Translations under genes and position numbers: made by a program
Source: Asterochloris sp. CNOR1
Lineage: Eukaryota > Chlorophyta > Trebouxiophyceae > Trebouxiales > Trebouxiaceae
Assembly (NCBI GenBank): GCA_963969365.1
Contig: OZ017753.1
Span: 2,790,001-2,854,000 of the forward strand
DNA length: 64,000 nt
Reading direction: 5' to 3'
The notes under the pieces: generated by a model
The model's input: only the letters and a program-made list of their open reading frames with translations
The model's database searches: none
Told to the model about the DNA's origin: nothing
Part shown: positions 1-12,800 of the stretch, piece after piece
Position numbering within the stretch: position 1 is the first letter of the stretch
Layout: each line of letters begins with the position of its first letter

Positions 1-47
1 GATGACCCGGTACAACAGCAGGAGTTGCAGCTTGACTGGTGGCTCAC

Positions 48-655
48 TTGACGTAGCCCCAAGCAAAGAAGGTGCTCAGGAAGGAGGTGATCACGCCAAA
101 CAGTGTGAAGTAAATGGAAACATTGCCTGGTGCGTTGCCCTGCAGGTATAGCCATGAAGTCAAGGCAAAGTCTGGAACTGAGCTAGTGTCCCAACTTATA
201 CAGAGGAAAAGGTCAGGCTCAGTGAGGGCTGCAGACTGAAAAGAGGACACCTGAGACCTCAGCAAACCACCTCCTTTTTCAGTGTGAGACGCCGGCCTCC
301 CACAGCGCAGTCAGGAGGCTAACCTGCATGGTGGCAGAGACTGCAAAGCTGAGGATGATTGCAGAGACCACCGAGAGGGACAGCTGCGTCCAGAAGCTGA
401 TCCATCCAAGGCGCCTGCAAATCAGCCAGCATGCTGTTTGGCATTGAGACCTTCCAAGGGGGAGGGTTGCAGCGGACAGGCCTCAGCAAAGGTCTGCCTG
501 CACCCTGCAATGTGGCTTGTGAAAGAGAGCTTCCAGCCCAATGCAGGCAGGCTTGAAGCACACAGTCAAGCAGTGCATGATGCAGACTGCACTGGCCTGA
601 GAGCCGGAGCCTCCTTCTGGACATCACCGCTGGGGCCAGAGCTGGCTGTGATGAC
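48..655 (-). CDS. TIC21: TIC21/PIC1-like chloroplast inner-envelope protein (DUF3611), partial
   Basis: Plant TIC21/PIC1 is a multi-span chloroplast inner-envelope protein linked to protein import and iron transport. Two firm exons are seen on the minus strand: 414-324 (RLGWISFWTQLSLS..., then a hydrophobic helix) and 139-48 (a helix containing FGVITSFLSTFFAWGY). Both have ctgcag-type acceptors and GTTAGC/GTGAGC donors, and the codon phase carries over between them. The sequence lines up with the R-L-G-x-x-x-F-W-x-Q-L ... S-x-F-W-S-F-G-Y pattern known for TIC21. An upstream exon at 655-588 (begins VITASSGPSGD) also joins in phase and could be the mature N-terminus behind a transit peptide, but it has no conserved motif. 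A transit peptide could lie between 725 and 970. The C-terminal exons lie beyond base 1, so the gene is cut by the window edge. It is arranged head to head with the OXA2-like gene. Confidence 0.72.
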
Positions 656-1258
656 CTGCAGAGCAGGTGAGCAACTTCTGTTGGAGTATCGTAGAGATCT
701 TCAACAGGGATGCTCAGTGCAGCATCACAGGAGCACTGGCCTCGGTGCTGCAGAGAAGCCAGCCACAGGGCCATGCTGCACCTTGTGTCCCTGTCGCAGG
801 GATCTCGCAGGGAGGCTGCAGCTGGCCTTCAGGGGTGTCCCTGTCACGCATCTGGTCTTCTGCAGTGTGGGAGTCCAGCAAAAATGTGAACGTGCAAGTG
901 AAACTCCACTGGTGCGTGTTTGTGAAGCCAGCATGATAGGCTGGGGAGTCAGGCCGTTCATGGCTGGCACAGACAGGTGTCGAGGCTTTTAAGTCAAGTC
1001 AAGTCAAGTCAAAGTCAAGCCAAAGCTGCAAAAGCCATTGATGGCAAGCCTCCCACTGCCTCATGTACGTCATGAAGCTACTCAGAACTCTTCAGCCACC
1101 ATGGCATGCATCGATCTGCAGGTGACACTCCAGACCTACGAACAGATCACCATGCTGAGGCACAATCTGCTGTGATGCACAGTCGATGGCTTCTGAGCAA
1201 TGATTTATCATGTATGTAGGTCAAGACAGGCCCACTGCAAAGCCCATCTGCTGCCAGC
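656..1258. other. Presumed divergent promoter and 5' region
   Basis: This stretch lies between the TIC21-like exons (minus) and the first supported OXA2-like exon (plus). It must hold the start of the TIC21-like gene and perhaps a presequence exon of the OXA2-like gene, but none could be fixed by motif and phase. The only clear structure is the AAGTC microsatellite at 991-1010. Confidence 0.5.
991..1010. repeat. (AAGTC)4 microsatellite
   Basis: Four perfect tandem copies of AAGTC are followed by two imperfect ones up to about 1025. It sits in the presumed divergent promoter between the TIC21-like and OXA2-like genes. Confidence 0.9.
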
Positions 1259-4200
1259 CAGCGCCTCCTACTCCACGATGCCAGCCTCCGCGGCTGAGCC
1301 AGGCATCCTCAGCACAGCCATGCAAGGCATCGACAGCTTTGCGCAGCTGACCGGCCTGCCATGGTGGGCGGTCATCCCGCTCACTGCTCTAGGTTGGCTG
1401 TGCGCGTCTGGCAGTCGTGGTGTGCGTGTAATGCTGCAGCGCATGCCTGTCCCACTGTCAGCTGCAGCATGCTGCACTTATATGGGCTGCTCCCAGACAA
1501 GATCATGCCGACACAATGATATGCCTGACATGGCCCACAGCAGGCCTTTGCAAACCTGTTGCTCTGCATGGCATAAGGTTGAGCTGGGAAGGAGCATGGC
1601 ACCGCTGGCAGCCTGGCTCAGCAGCCAGCCGACATTGCCTATTCCTGCAAGCGGCAGAAATGTGCAGGCAGCTACCACTGCTGCAGGTGTGCGGGGCGTC
1701 CTCTTCCCACTGAGCGTCAAGCAGACCCAGGCCTCATTGAGCCTGACCCAGATGATGGGACAGGTGACATTGGCTGGGAGGGCATGATGCTGCATGGCCC
1801 CAGATCGCTCGACAATGCACATTTCTCTGAGGAGTATAACTGCCTGCTGGGTCGACTGGCAGTTTCTTTTAGAACAAGCTTGTGTCAGGCAGCGAGCTGC
1901 AGCAGCCTTCTGCTACCTTGGGGGCATTGCAGGCAGCTCAGAACTGCCGTCAGAGCTGGGTCAGTTGCTAACACCCCTCGACAGCACTGCCAAGGCTGCC
2001 AATGCAGGCTGATGGGAGACTGGATGTCTGACTTGCAATTGACAGCTTCAGACAACATTGGCTAAGCTGTTACTGCCATCGTGCAGGCCTGGCGGATGCA
2101 GAAGATAGGTGCAAGGCACACATGTCTGCCATGCAGGCCAGAGCTTTGACAGCACTGCATAAGCTGTACCTGCAATTCTGCAAGGCCTGCTACTCAAAAG
2201 ACATGGCCGACGCCCACCAGTCAAAACTGAATGTAAAGATGCCTCCGCCCTCAGCGTTCCAGGCCTCCTGGTCAGTGCCTGCCTGCAGCACTGCAGAGCT
2301 GTTTCCCCATTGTGCAGGCTCAATGCCAGAAGCAAGAACCCCTGCATATGGCAGCCAAAGTCTCCCTGCTGCAGTTGCAATTCATGCAGTTGGCAGTGGG
2401 CCTCAAGCTGTGCCTGCCACTCTGCAGGCCCGACATATGCAGGAGAAGGTCGATCCCCTGACCAAGCCCAGCATGACTGCCATGATGTCCCGTCTGCGAG
2501 AGCTGCAGCGAGCCTCCCGAGCAACCTCGCCAATGTGGCTTGTGGCAGCCCCAGCAGTCCAGGTGCAGGCAGGGCACTGCTGTTTGCCTGCATCTGAATT
2601 GCAATTTTTGGGAGTTCTGCCAGGAAGTCTGGCTGGCGTGCAGCTGCAGTGGCTAGAGGAGTAACTGGGCGAGGCACCTGGTGCAGCCTCATCTGCAACT
2701 GACCTGGGAAAGCACAAGGAAAGTTGCCATTTGAGGATACCGTGAACCTAATCCATTGCCTGTCTTTGCCTGTTGCTGCTTGTTTTAAAGTTGCCAAGCA
2801 CAGCAAACGGTAGACACTACAAGGCACCGAAAGGTAGACACTACAAGGCATCATCGGCCTGCTGTGAACCATAATATGGCAATTGCTTAACAGGGCTGCA
2901 ACCTGGAGCCGTTTGCTTGCACACCCGTGTGAAGGGTGTCACCCTCCTGCCTCACGACCCAGCTGCTGCTCACAAGTCTGCCTGCACAGGCATGTCCCTG
3001 CACATTGACTTGGCCTCAGCGGTGCTTTCAGGGCCCTCCTTACTTCTGCCTGTAGCTGCATGCGCCCTGGACGGCTATCAATATAAATTAAGTAAAGCAA
3101 GGCTGTCTCACATTGGCCCTGCCACTGCTGGGACAGTCACACCTCTTGCACCTGCATGTAACTGCCGATATTCCTGGTGCTGATGCTGTCAGTGCATAGT
3201 TGGCCTCTGTCTACCAGCCCAAAGCCCCAGCAAGGAGTGAGACCCCTCCCTTTTGCCTGCAGCTGCCAGCTGTTCTTGACGGCGATGTCGACCATGTGGA
3301 AGACAGCCACTGGCCCGCAACAACGTTACTGAGACCCGTCCTGTCTGTCTGCAGCTGCCAGTGTTCCTGACAGCCGTGTTGTCCGTGCGGGGCATGGCCG
3401 CCGCGCACTGGCCCGGCTTTGAGACAGGCGGCCTGTTCTGGTTCACCGACCTGACTGCCCCTGCGTTGCGATTGGCAGAGCTGACTGCCCCGCTGGGCTC
3501 GCTGGGGGCAGCGCTGCCGGCAGTTGTTGCAGCAGCCCTGTTTGCCAACATCAAGCGCAGCTTTGACACACCGCCTGCTGGCACAGCAGAGACCCAAAGT
3601 GCGTGCTTACCTCTGGGCTTGGCGACTTGTCGTGCTGACATGAGGTCCAACTTTGCTCATATACTGCAGCACCACAATTACCCTGCTGATGCCCATTTCT
3701 CCTGGCTTATCAACTTCACTTCCAAGATACCCAGCCGCCATCCCTGCTGTTCACCACCGGCAATCCTGTAGCTGCCACATGCTGGTATGCTCCGCCGGAG
3801 TTCTGCCTACATGCCAAAGCAACCAGGTGGCTCTGTTGCAGATATTGCTTGAGGCCTGCATGAATGGGCGCTGTCTCAGTCCAGTACATGAGGACGAAAT
3901 TGCTGCTGATGCCTTTTACAGAGACCTAGATAATGCTTGCATCTTGTCCCTGCATTCGCTGAGGCTGTTGACCGCTGCTGCAGATCGCGCCTCTGCCCTG
4001 CGCCAGTGGGCTCTCTCCCACTTGCGCATTGCACTGGAGTGGGCCACAGTGCCGCTTTTCGTGATCGCCCTTCAGCTGCCGCAGGGGGCGGTGCTGTACT
4101 GGGCAGCCAGCAGCAGCTTTGCCCTGCTACAGGTGAGGCAAGGGGGCACCCCATACATCGCTTCCCAGGGCATGCTTCCTGCACTTGTGGCTCGGACATG

Positions 4201-6750
4201 TTGCTGCTCACCAGCAGGTCCCTCTTTTCTGACTGAAACCTGCTGCTGCTCCAAGCTGGCCGCATACAGGCTGCCGCGTGCCCTGCGTGGCAGACTGCCA
4301 CACTGAGGCAGCATCTCTGTCGTCCACTGCTGAATTTTCCTTCTTGTGCCGGCTGAATCAGTGTCAAGAAAGCAATCCTGGAGTGCAACGCTACCTAAGC
4401 AGGTTGATTTCCATGGCACTCTTGAATCCCTGAAGTATCACCTCCTCTTTGCAAAATCTACAAGGTCCCCTGTGCTGGGGTGGTCCATGTAACAGCTGCC
4501 TCTTGTGTGGCTCTGGCACTCCAGTTGACGAGTACGCTCCAATCCTTCCCAGGCGTGCAAGTGCTTGAGCTTAATTGCATTCTATCTGGTGCAAGAAAGA
4601 GTGCTGCAGCAATTTTCAGTGGTGAGTAAACCCATGACATGGGCAAGTGATGTGCGAGGCTGCCAAGGCCTGAGCCACTTCTCATGCTCTGCAGCCAGCA
4701 GCCCCTCCACATGCAGTGGCGTGCTGCCCTGTCACATTGTCCAAGGCCGCTGCTGAGGACACCCTCCAGTCGGCCGTCACGGCTGGAGCCTGATTGTGCA
4801 CTTTTACCTCCTGCAGGGCTGGGCATTGTAACCATCCTTCAGCCCTTGGTTCGCTGAATTCCGGTGACACTCCATGAGCAAGCGTTCACCACAATTTGCC
4901 CTGTGCAGGGATGGGTGATGCGCCAGCCTGCTGTGGCCCGAGGCCTCTCTCTCATTCCACCGCCAGCGGTCACCCAGCACGCAGTCATGTCGCGCCCCAA
5001 CATGCTGTCAGAGGCCACTGCGGAGGGCAACCTGCTGCCAGGGGAGCCCATGGGAGTCCCTTTGAGCCCCTCAGCCCAGACAGCACTGCCACCGCAGGAG
5101 CTGGTGGTGTCAGATGAGGTCCAGACCCTGGTTGCCAAGGCTGGGGACCCTCATGAGCTGCTTCTCAAGGTCAGCCCTGCTTCCCTCAGGGTCAACAGCT
5201 TTGCCACTCCCCAGGCCTTCCTTGTGGTGGCGTGGGGTGATGTCACCATGCAGCAGGCAGATGTCCAGACCCAGATGGCCGAGGCTGGGAACCCTCATGA
5301 GTCGCAATTCAGGGTCAGATCTGCATGTCTTGGGCCCTGTTCATGCCAGCCATGCCCAGAAGCCAGGTGTGAGGCTAGGGTCAGCAACTGCGCGTCAATT
5401 TCAACCTATGTACTCAAGTTGGGTACTTGCTCTTCTTGCTATTCCCCAAAGTCACCAGCAGCATTGGCAGAGTTACCTGAACCATCATGGTCTCACGCCA
5501 TGACCTCAGCAGCCCTCATGCAATGCCATGCAGGCTGCTGAGCTGCGGGCGGCTGGCCAGACAGCGGCAGCCCTGGTGTGTCTCCAGAGGCTTGCCCAGA
5601 TGGACCTCAACAATGGGCCTGCCTGGTATGGCCGCGCCAAGCTGCACGCAAGCCTCAGACAGTGGCCGGACGCCGCGGCTGCCTACGAGCGGGCAGCCAA
5701 GCTACAGAACGAGGTGAGCCTGATTGCCCTGAAGGACTTGATGCAGTCTGGCAGAGCTGCATTGGAGAGCAGGTGGGGCTGCCTCTAGGTGCTGCTGACT
5801 GCAAGTCCTTGTTGGGTGTCCTGATGTGAGGTTGCGTAGCTGGGGCTTTTTGGTGCTGGGCACTTGAGCTTGTAAGGCAGTCGAGCCCCCGGTCACCAGG
5901 GCTGATGTTCATCTAGATCTCAAATTGGTGTGATGGAGTGGCGCGGCATCAGCTCCTGTGGAGGGTGCTCACTTGTGAACCTGCTTACAGTTATGGGGGC
6001 TGCAGTTCTTCCTGGGTATTGAGATGTGGGGGGCAGCCAGGTGCACCCATTTTGTGCTGGGCAGCCAAGCTCCAGAGCATCATGGGCCTGCCCTGCTTGT
6101 GCCACAGATCTTTTTTATGCCTCATGAAGTTCTGCTTGCACTCAGAACCTTGCATGAACACCTGCTGCAGCTCCATCCAGCTCGACTGACCTGCAACCAT
6201 TTTGTGGCTGTCATCGTAGCCTGGACACCGGGCATTGGGTCAGGCTGTCAAGAGACTAGTACCGTGCCCTGATCTCATGTGCCGGGGCTCTTTTGCACAG
6301 GGCAGGTGCCTGCAGGACTTTAGCCGTGCAGTGCTGTTAGCCCTGGTCAGATGTGGGGCCAAGCAGCTTGCCGTATCTGCGGGCCCTTGAACGCCATGCT
6401 GTCTTCTGCAGGACCTGGAGTTGCAGGCCCGCTGCCTGTATGGAGCAGGTGTGGCTCACCATTTGGCCGGCAGCTCTAAGGAGGCGCTCGAGGTCCTTCA
6501 GCAGGCAGCAGCACTGGCACATGAGCTGCTGGAGGCGGCGCTGGATTCACAGTCTCACAAAGCTTTAGAGGCAGCCGCCCGCAAGCTGTGCCTGCAGACT
6601 CACTTGTCGGTGGCTAGCATCCTCAAACAGCAGGGCCGCCTTCAGGAGGCATTAGAAGCAGTACAGGCAGCGTCAGACCTGGACAGTGCTGCAGCAGCTA
6701 CGCATCTTGATGCCCTCACACAGGAGTTGCAACGACAGAGCTCGCATTGA
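1259..6750 (+). CDS. OXA2: OXA2-like mitochondrial membrane insertase with C-terminal TPR domain
   Basis: This is a YidC/Oxa1/Cox18-superfamily insertase; plant OXA2 proteins insert inner-membrane proteins such as COX2 and carry C-terminal TPRs. Exons: about 1259-1392 (FAQLTGLPWWAVIPLTAL, the conserved first membrane helix; in-frame ATG at 1278), 3355-3598 (LPVFLTAVLSVRGMA and GGLFWFTDLT, family hallmarks), 3984-4132 (ALQLPQGAVLYW, last helix), 4909-5169 (GWVMRQPAVARGL, conserved tail, then linker), 5534-5713 and 6412-6750 (TPR helices such as AAGQTAAALVCLQRLAQMD; stop TGA 6748-6750). From 3355 to the stop every junction keeps phase. One or more exons between 1393 and 3354 are unassigned; 2131-2177 (ALHKLYLQFCK) is a candidate. 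The residues before the 1278 ATG (ASASYST) look like a presequence cleavage region, so translation may begin in an unseen upstream exon. Confidence 0.85.
2809..2855. repeat. Two tandem copies of a 24-bp unit
   Basis: The segment ggtagacactacaaggca occurs twice in direct tandem with 24-bp spacing inside an intron of the OXA2-like gene. Confidence 0.85.
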
Positions 6751-6873
6751 CCTCATGGTCACTACATGATTTCATCATTTCATGAAGGCTTGCAAGCCAT
6801 GTCAAATCATTGGTCATTTGCATCCAGAGCAGCTTGTGGGCAGACAGATCACGAGGCAGACAGATCAAGGCAG

Positions 6874-9800
6874 CTAGTGTGCAGGTGCAGATGCTGCCAG
6901 GGGCATGGACATGTGTTTTTGCAGCAGGGTGCCAGTCTGCAGCTCAATATGCCTGGAGTTCTGCTGTCCTTCTTCCCTGCTGGGGGCCACCTCTTTGGAC
7001 AACTCTGATTGCAGTGCTGCCTCCTGGCTGCCTGCCTCTGCCCCAGTGACCTCCAGGGTTTCGTGCCGCACAGGGAGCTCACGCATCACCAGTCCATTGC
7101 CAATCAGCTGCCAGGGCGTCTCTGGTGCATGCATGGGGCTGCCATGTACAGGATCACCCACTCCACCATCACTTGCCAGATGTCCGTCTGCCAATGCAAC
7201 TGCAGCTGCTGCATTATCCAGGCGCTCCTGCAGGATGTGCAGGGCGCTGGACGCCAGCACAACCTGGGCTGCAGGGGTGAGACCTGCTATGAGGCGTCCA
7301 TCTGCCTCTGCTGCCAGCTCTGTGAGAAGGTGTGAGGTGGCAATGACTGCCAGCGCGCTGCCTGCAGGCAATAAAGGCAGGCAACAGTGACTTGATTTAA
7401 TACATGTACACTGTTTGGAAAACGTAAGCAGTGTTTCTGTCTGCTGCCAGTCAGGTCACTGAAGGCCAGCGTCCGCTGGGCTGCAGGGGTGAGCCTTGCG
7501 GCAGGCTGCTCATCTGCCTCTGCTGCCATCCTGGTGAGCAGATGGGAAGTGGCCTTGATTGCAAATGCACTGCCTGCAGGTACGACAGGCAATGAGATTG
7601 GTGGATTGCAAGCCATACAATTGCTTCTTGTGCAACTGTTTGCATGTGCAGGTGGGAGGTGGCAAAGACTGCCAGCACGCTGGGCTACAGGAAGCACAAG
7701 CAGACAGACGCAAGACAAAGCTGGGCAGCTCCTTTGAAAAGGCCAAACCCACATGCACAGAGATCAGGCCGGTGCCTAGGGCCCCTGCACCGGCAAATGT
7801 TGCTACAACCTTGGCTGCAGATCTGCATCTGGGTGCTGGCTGCTGTGGTGATTCTGGGTGTGCATGTGGCAGTGCAGACCCCACCATAGCAGAGCATGCA
7901 GCTGCCATTGACGTCAATTTCAGCAGCGCAGGGTGGCTTGTGGTGAGCAGCGGAGGACCCACCTGTGGGAGAGCAGGCGGCTGCCTCTAGCGCCGGCCTC
8001 AGCAGCGCAGAGTCCTCGTGGAAGGAGGTCTCCAGCTGGCGTTGACAGAAGTGCTGCAGCTGAGGCATCTGCAGAGCAAGTACCGGACTGGTCAGCTTCC
8101 AGATTCTCGCCTGGACAGCAGTGGGCGGGCAATGTTGTCAGGCCCACAACCTGGCAACACAAGCAGCCACAACAATGATTGGTGAAGACCAGCACATTGC
8201 AAGCTGACACTCTTGTGAGTCCGACTGGAGCAAACGAGCAATGGCATACACATTGCCCCGCCAATGATGTCTGACACATGCTGGGCTGCACCTGGTCCCC
8301 AAAGCACCACATTGGTGTTGGGGCGTCTCAGCAGCACCCAGGGAAGCAGTTGTCTGCCACTTGCACAATGACAGCCCGAGAAGCAAGCTGATATCACCAG
8401 AGCACTGCTGTAGCCCAGAAAGCAGTGTGGCGGCCCAGACAAATGACCAACTCCCCTTGCGCCATGCAGCTTAGCTCTTGCCTGCAGTCCATCCGCCAGC
8501 GTCCACACGTGCAGCGCATGCAGGCCACTGCACTCGGCCTCCCCAGCGCGTGCCCAGGCCACAGCCGTGCTGAAGGCTGCCGCCAGCTGCTTCTGGGAGG
8601 CGCCCTGCAGCTCTGGTACAGCCAGGGCAGTCCCATCTGGCTGTGGCCCCAGGTGCGTGCTCGCAGCCACTGCTAGTGAGGCCTGCTGCATCGCCTCAGC
8701 TGGGGCCTCCACCAGCGACCCTGCATGCAGATGGACTTTGTGAGATGGTCAACCCATCGAGGCATGGTGGATTGCCTTCTGAGGGCCTGGCAGCTATGGC
8801 CACAGCTGCGGTGGTGGCGGCTACTGCAAGCGAGGCTTGCTGCATCGCCTCAGTGAGGGTGGACCCTGCACAGGCATTTATCTTTGGAGCTGGTCAACCC
8901 TGCGGAGCATGAGGGGTGCCCCTTCTGGGCCAGTCAGCCCCGCATGGCTGTGGCCCCAGCATGTGCCTGGCTGTGGCCCCAGCTGCACGCTGGTGGCTAC
9001 ATGGAAGCCAGACCTGCTGCATTGCCTCAGGCAGGGTCTCTTCCAGGGACCCTGCAGGGGGCAATGATCTACAAATGGTTCTCTCTGGGCATGGCAAGAC
9101 AGCTTATCTGTGGCATGGCAGTCTCTGAGATCCATACGGTGTACTCATGAGGAGCAGCACGTGCTGGTGCATGGTGGATGGCCATAGGACTGCCATTGTA
9201 GGGCCGTCTTCCTTTTGGCTGCCGCAGAATTGCAGTGTGCTGTCGAGCAGTGGAGTTTGGGACGGCTGAAGGCAAGCTCCCTGCTGGAGCTCTGTTCATC
9301 CTCAGCATGAGACGCCGTCTTGCAGCTCTCAGCTGTCAACTGCAGAGAAGAAACCTGCCACAAGAGGCATCATGCACATATGGAAAGCATCCCATTGGGC
9401 TCAAGGCAAAACTCAGCCCAACAGGCTAGTGCTCTTCTCACCGGCAACCATAAAGCGGAGGGTGGCCTCGCTGCCTGCCTGCTCTGGCCCACCCGCATTT
9501 GCGCCATCTTCCGAGACGTCCTCTGAGGAGGGGCAGTCCCCAGAGGTGACACCACCTGTGGGCCCATTTGGGCACAGAACTCGATCTAGTGCGTCTACCC
9601 CGGGTGGCCCTGAAGCTGAGGGCGATGCAGACACCCCAGTGCTGCCAGTGCTGCTGCTGCTTGCCTGCAGGAGTTGGAAGCACTCCATCAGCCAGGATTG
9701 CCATTTGATAGCTCAACAAAAGCCCACTCACAAGCCCTGCATCTGTGTACTCCAGATCATCTGGCATTATCACCACCACCTGGCTCACTATAAGCGCAGT

Positions 9801-12800
9801 TTATTGGGTGACTCTGTTTACCCCTCAACAGCTGGCAACATCACCCTTGCCTGGTTCCTATGAGCCCAATCACAAGGCGTGCATCTGTGCACCCCATAGC
9901 ACTGCCATCACCTTCGCTGCCTGGCTTGCCATGAGCCCACTTATAAGGCGTGCACCTGTGCACACCACACAAGTTGGGCACGTTTGCTGAGGGCAAGCTT
10001 CCCACAACACAAGCTGAAGATTAAATCGATGATGAAGCAAACTACCAACCCACCAGCTGGCCGTTGATGCGCTCGCTGAAGGCACTTGCACACGGCAGTG
10101 CGTCCTCATCAGGTGGCAGCTGCTGCAGCAGACTGCACAGCGCCTGGAAGGGCTGGGCAAGGGGGAGACCATCTGCAGACAGTTCATCCTTTGCTCAGGG
10201 TTTCCAGCATGTGAGGCTATGGCCAGCCGGCAAGCTTTGGCACCAATCAGCAGCTTCAGGGGAGACAGTTGAAGCGTAAAATCATGATGTGTGGACCGAC
10301 ATATGCACTGCTTTGCACGCCTACACACAATTGGCTGTAGGCAGCCTGCATGAGTGCCCACTGACGGGCAGCTTGCACTTGGCACTGCCAAGGGTACAGG
10401 AAGGCGCACACAGCAAGACACAGAGAGGCATGAGGCCAGCTGCTGCTGGGGTGGTCCTCATGTTGCGACAGCCTCCGTCTTGCCAGCCCTGTTAGTCTAG
10501 AAGTGCAGCACTTGCGCGTCAGATGCAGTTCCCAGCTTGCACTGTGCAGCACAAGCACATCTGCACCACCATGCAGATGCCCGACACTCTACAGTGACAG
10601 CAGTGCCCCGACTCCATCGTGCTAGGCTAACGCCCCCTGCAAGATGCCATACAGTGCACAGGGCCTGTGCAACAGATCCTAGGCAATCCCTGGAGAGCTG
10701 TTCTGCTGCAGAGGGCTGTGCCTGAGGGTAAGATAAACATAAGCCCGGAACACCCCAAGCAGTTCCCCACCACTGAGCTTGTGCTTGTAGCACAACAATG
10801 AACCGACGAGTCCCATTCCAGCTCACCTGCAGTGTGCTGGGCGAGCGCCTCATGCAGCAGGCCATGCAACATGGTGGGCCTGCGCAGGATGAGCAGCAGG
10901 TCCTGCTGATTGTGCAGGAGCTGGGTGGCTGCCAGGGCCACAGCTGTGGCATGGGCTGCCGGCAGGTTGCTGAGGAGGGCAAAGCCTGCAGGCAACAGTC
11001 GGGGCAGCTTCGGTGCGGTTGCAGGTGCTGAGGGCGACCGACAAGGCCGCAGCTGTGGCGGCAGGTTGCTGAAGAAAGCAAAGCCTGCAGCCAACATCTC
11101 AGGAGCATTTGTGGACACGGTCCTGACTTGAAGTGCAACAGCCGGCTGTAGCATGGGATACGGCCACTGATGGTAAGGACTGCATAGCCTGCAGGCACTA
11201 CTTGACGAGCAATAGCGCAAACAGATAGTCAGGGTGCTGGCAGCCTATTCAGCGACCCTGATGGGGTGTGTTCTGAGGAGTGCAAGCCTGCAGAAGGAAG
11301 CCAGTGTAGCTGAGTCATCGCTGGAAGACCTACACGGGGACAACTGAGAGGGCTGTCTTAGCGCCAAGTCACACAAACGCCCTATTGGGCAGGTACATAG
11401 GAAGGACCTGGGGGAGACCAGGGTGATGTCATACTGCTGGCTGCAGGCTCAGTAGGATGTAGAGCATGATGGGTGCCAGACCTTGCGGGCTGGCCAGCTT
11501 TTCGCGCAGCACCGGCCCCACGTCTGGCAAGGCGAGGGCGTCCCCCAGGCAACGAGCCACCACCAGGCTGCGCAGGACTGACAGCTCTGCACTGGACAGC
11601 AGAGCCAGCAGGAGGCTGCACGGCAGGGCAAGGCTGAGTCAGCTGGAAGGTGGACTGATCGCTTGGCTCTTGCAAGCAGCCCCTCGATGACCCTGCTGTC
11701 CAGTGCAGAGCTGACGAGATGGACTGATAGCTTGGCGCTGGCAAGCAGGGCCAGGAGGAGGCTGCCTTGCATGGAGAAGGCTGCGTCAGTCCAAAGGGGA
11801 ACTGAGAGCTCTAAGGTGGACTGAGAGCAGGGCCAGCAGGAGGGTGCGGGCAGAAGATAGGTTGGCCCGTTGACAGACTGCAGATCTGGTGGTGGTGGGG
11901 TTTGACACAATGGGGGGGGGAGGTACACAGTGGTGGGGTTTGGAGGTCTGTGCTCCATCGAGACAGCAAAGCTTGGTGGAGTTCACCTAACGCAGGACAA
12001 CATGCAGGCGCCCTGCAGCAGCCTGCTGCTGTTGCTGCTTGCGGTGGCCCAGGACCTTCACAACCTGCACTCAGACAGGACAGCAGCTGTGCAGGAGCCC
12101 ACCTGCAATGAGAGAGAATGTGTACAGGGCCCCTGGAGAGACCTGACACCTCACTCTCACATGCAGAAGCTGCACCCACTGGGAGACTCACCTGCAGCAG
12201 GAGAAGCGGCCCTGATGTGTTGCAGCGGCTCTGCAGGCTGATACTCACAGCAGGCAACTCACTACTGAGCGTACTGAGACTTGCCCACGGCAGGACAAGC
12301 CTCCAAGTCACCTACGGCAGGCTTCTGCTGCTGCTTTGCACAGCAGCCAGGGAACGTCGTACCTCATATGCAGGGCGAGCAGCATCTCTGCAGAGCCTAC
12401 CTGCGGCAGGAGAACGCATCCAGGTCCTCTGCAGCAGCCTCTTGCACAGCCATGGCAGCCAGGCAGGCGACATCCTCTGGCTCCAGCAGGGCCCGCAGCA
12501 GCGCCAGCAGCTTGGGGTCTCCAGCGATGCCGGCCAGCACCAGCATGGCCTTGTTGCCCAGGCCGCGCATGTGCATCACCTGCACCTGCACGAGCGGCAG
12601 GCACGCCATGGCTTGATATAGACCAGCTCCATGCAAATCGTTTCTGAGGAGGGCCTCCTTTTAGCGGCTGCACATGTGCATGACCTGCACCTGCACGAGG
12701 AGCAGGCAGGCCCGGGCTCGATGGTTATCAGCACCCTGTTGAAAACTGTTATGAGAGTGTCATCACTCCAGAGGTGGCAGATCTGCAGTCACCTGACCCT

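Noticed and set aside
2048-2872. 274-codon open frame, minus strand
   Set aside because: It lies inside the OXA2-like gene on the opposite strand, shows no domain, and reads through typical intron acceptor words; a chance frame in GC-rich DNA.
12625-12705. Second exon copy near 12700-12640 resembling VQVMHM at 12590
   Set aside because: It is only about 40 bases long with a stop soon after, so it is an exon-edge copy rather than a coding exon.
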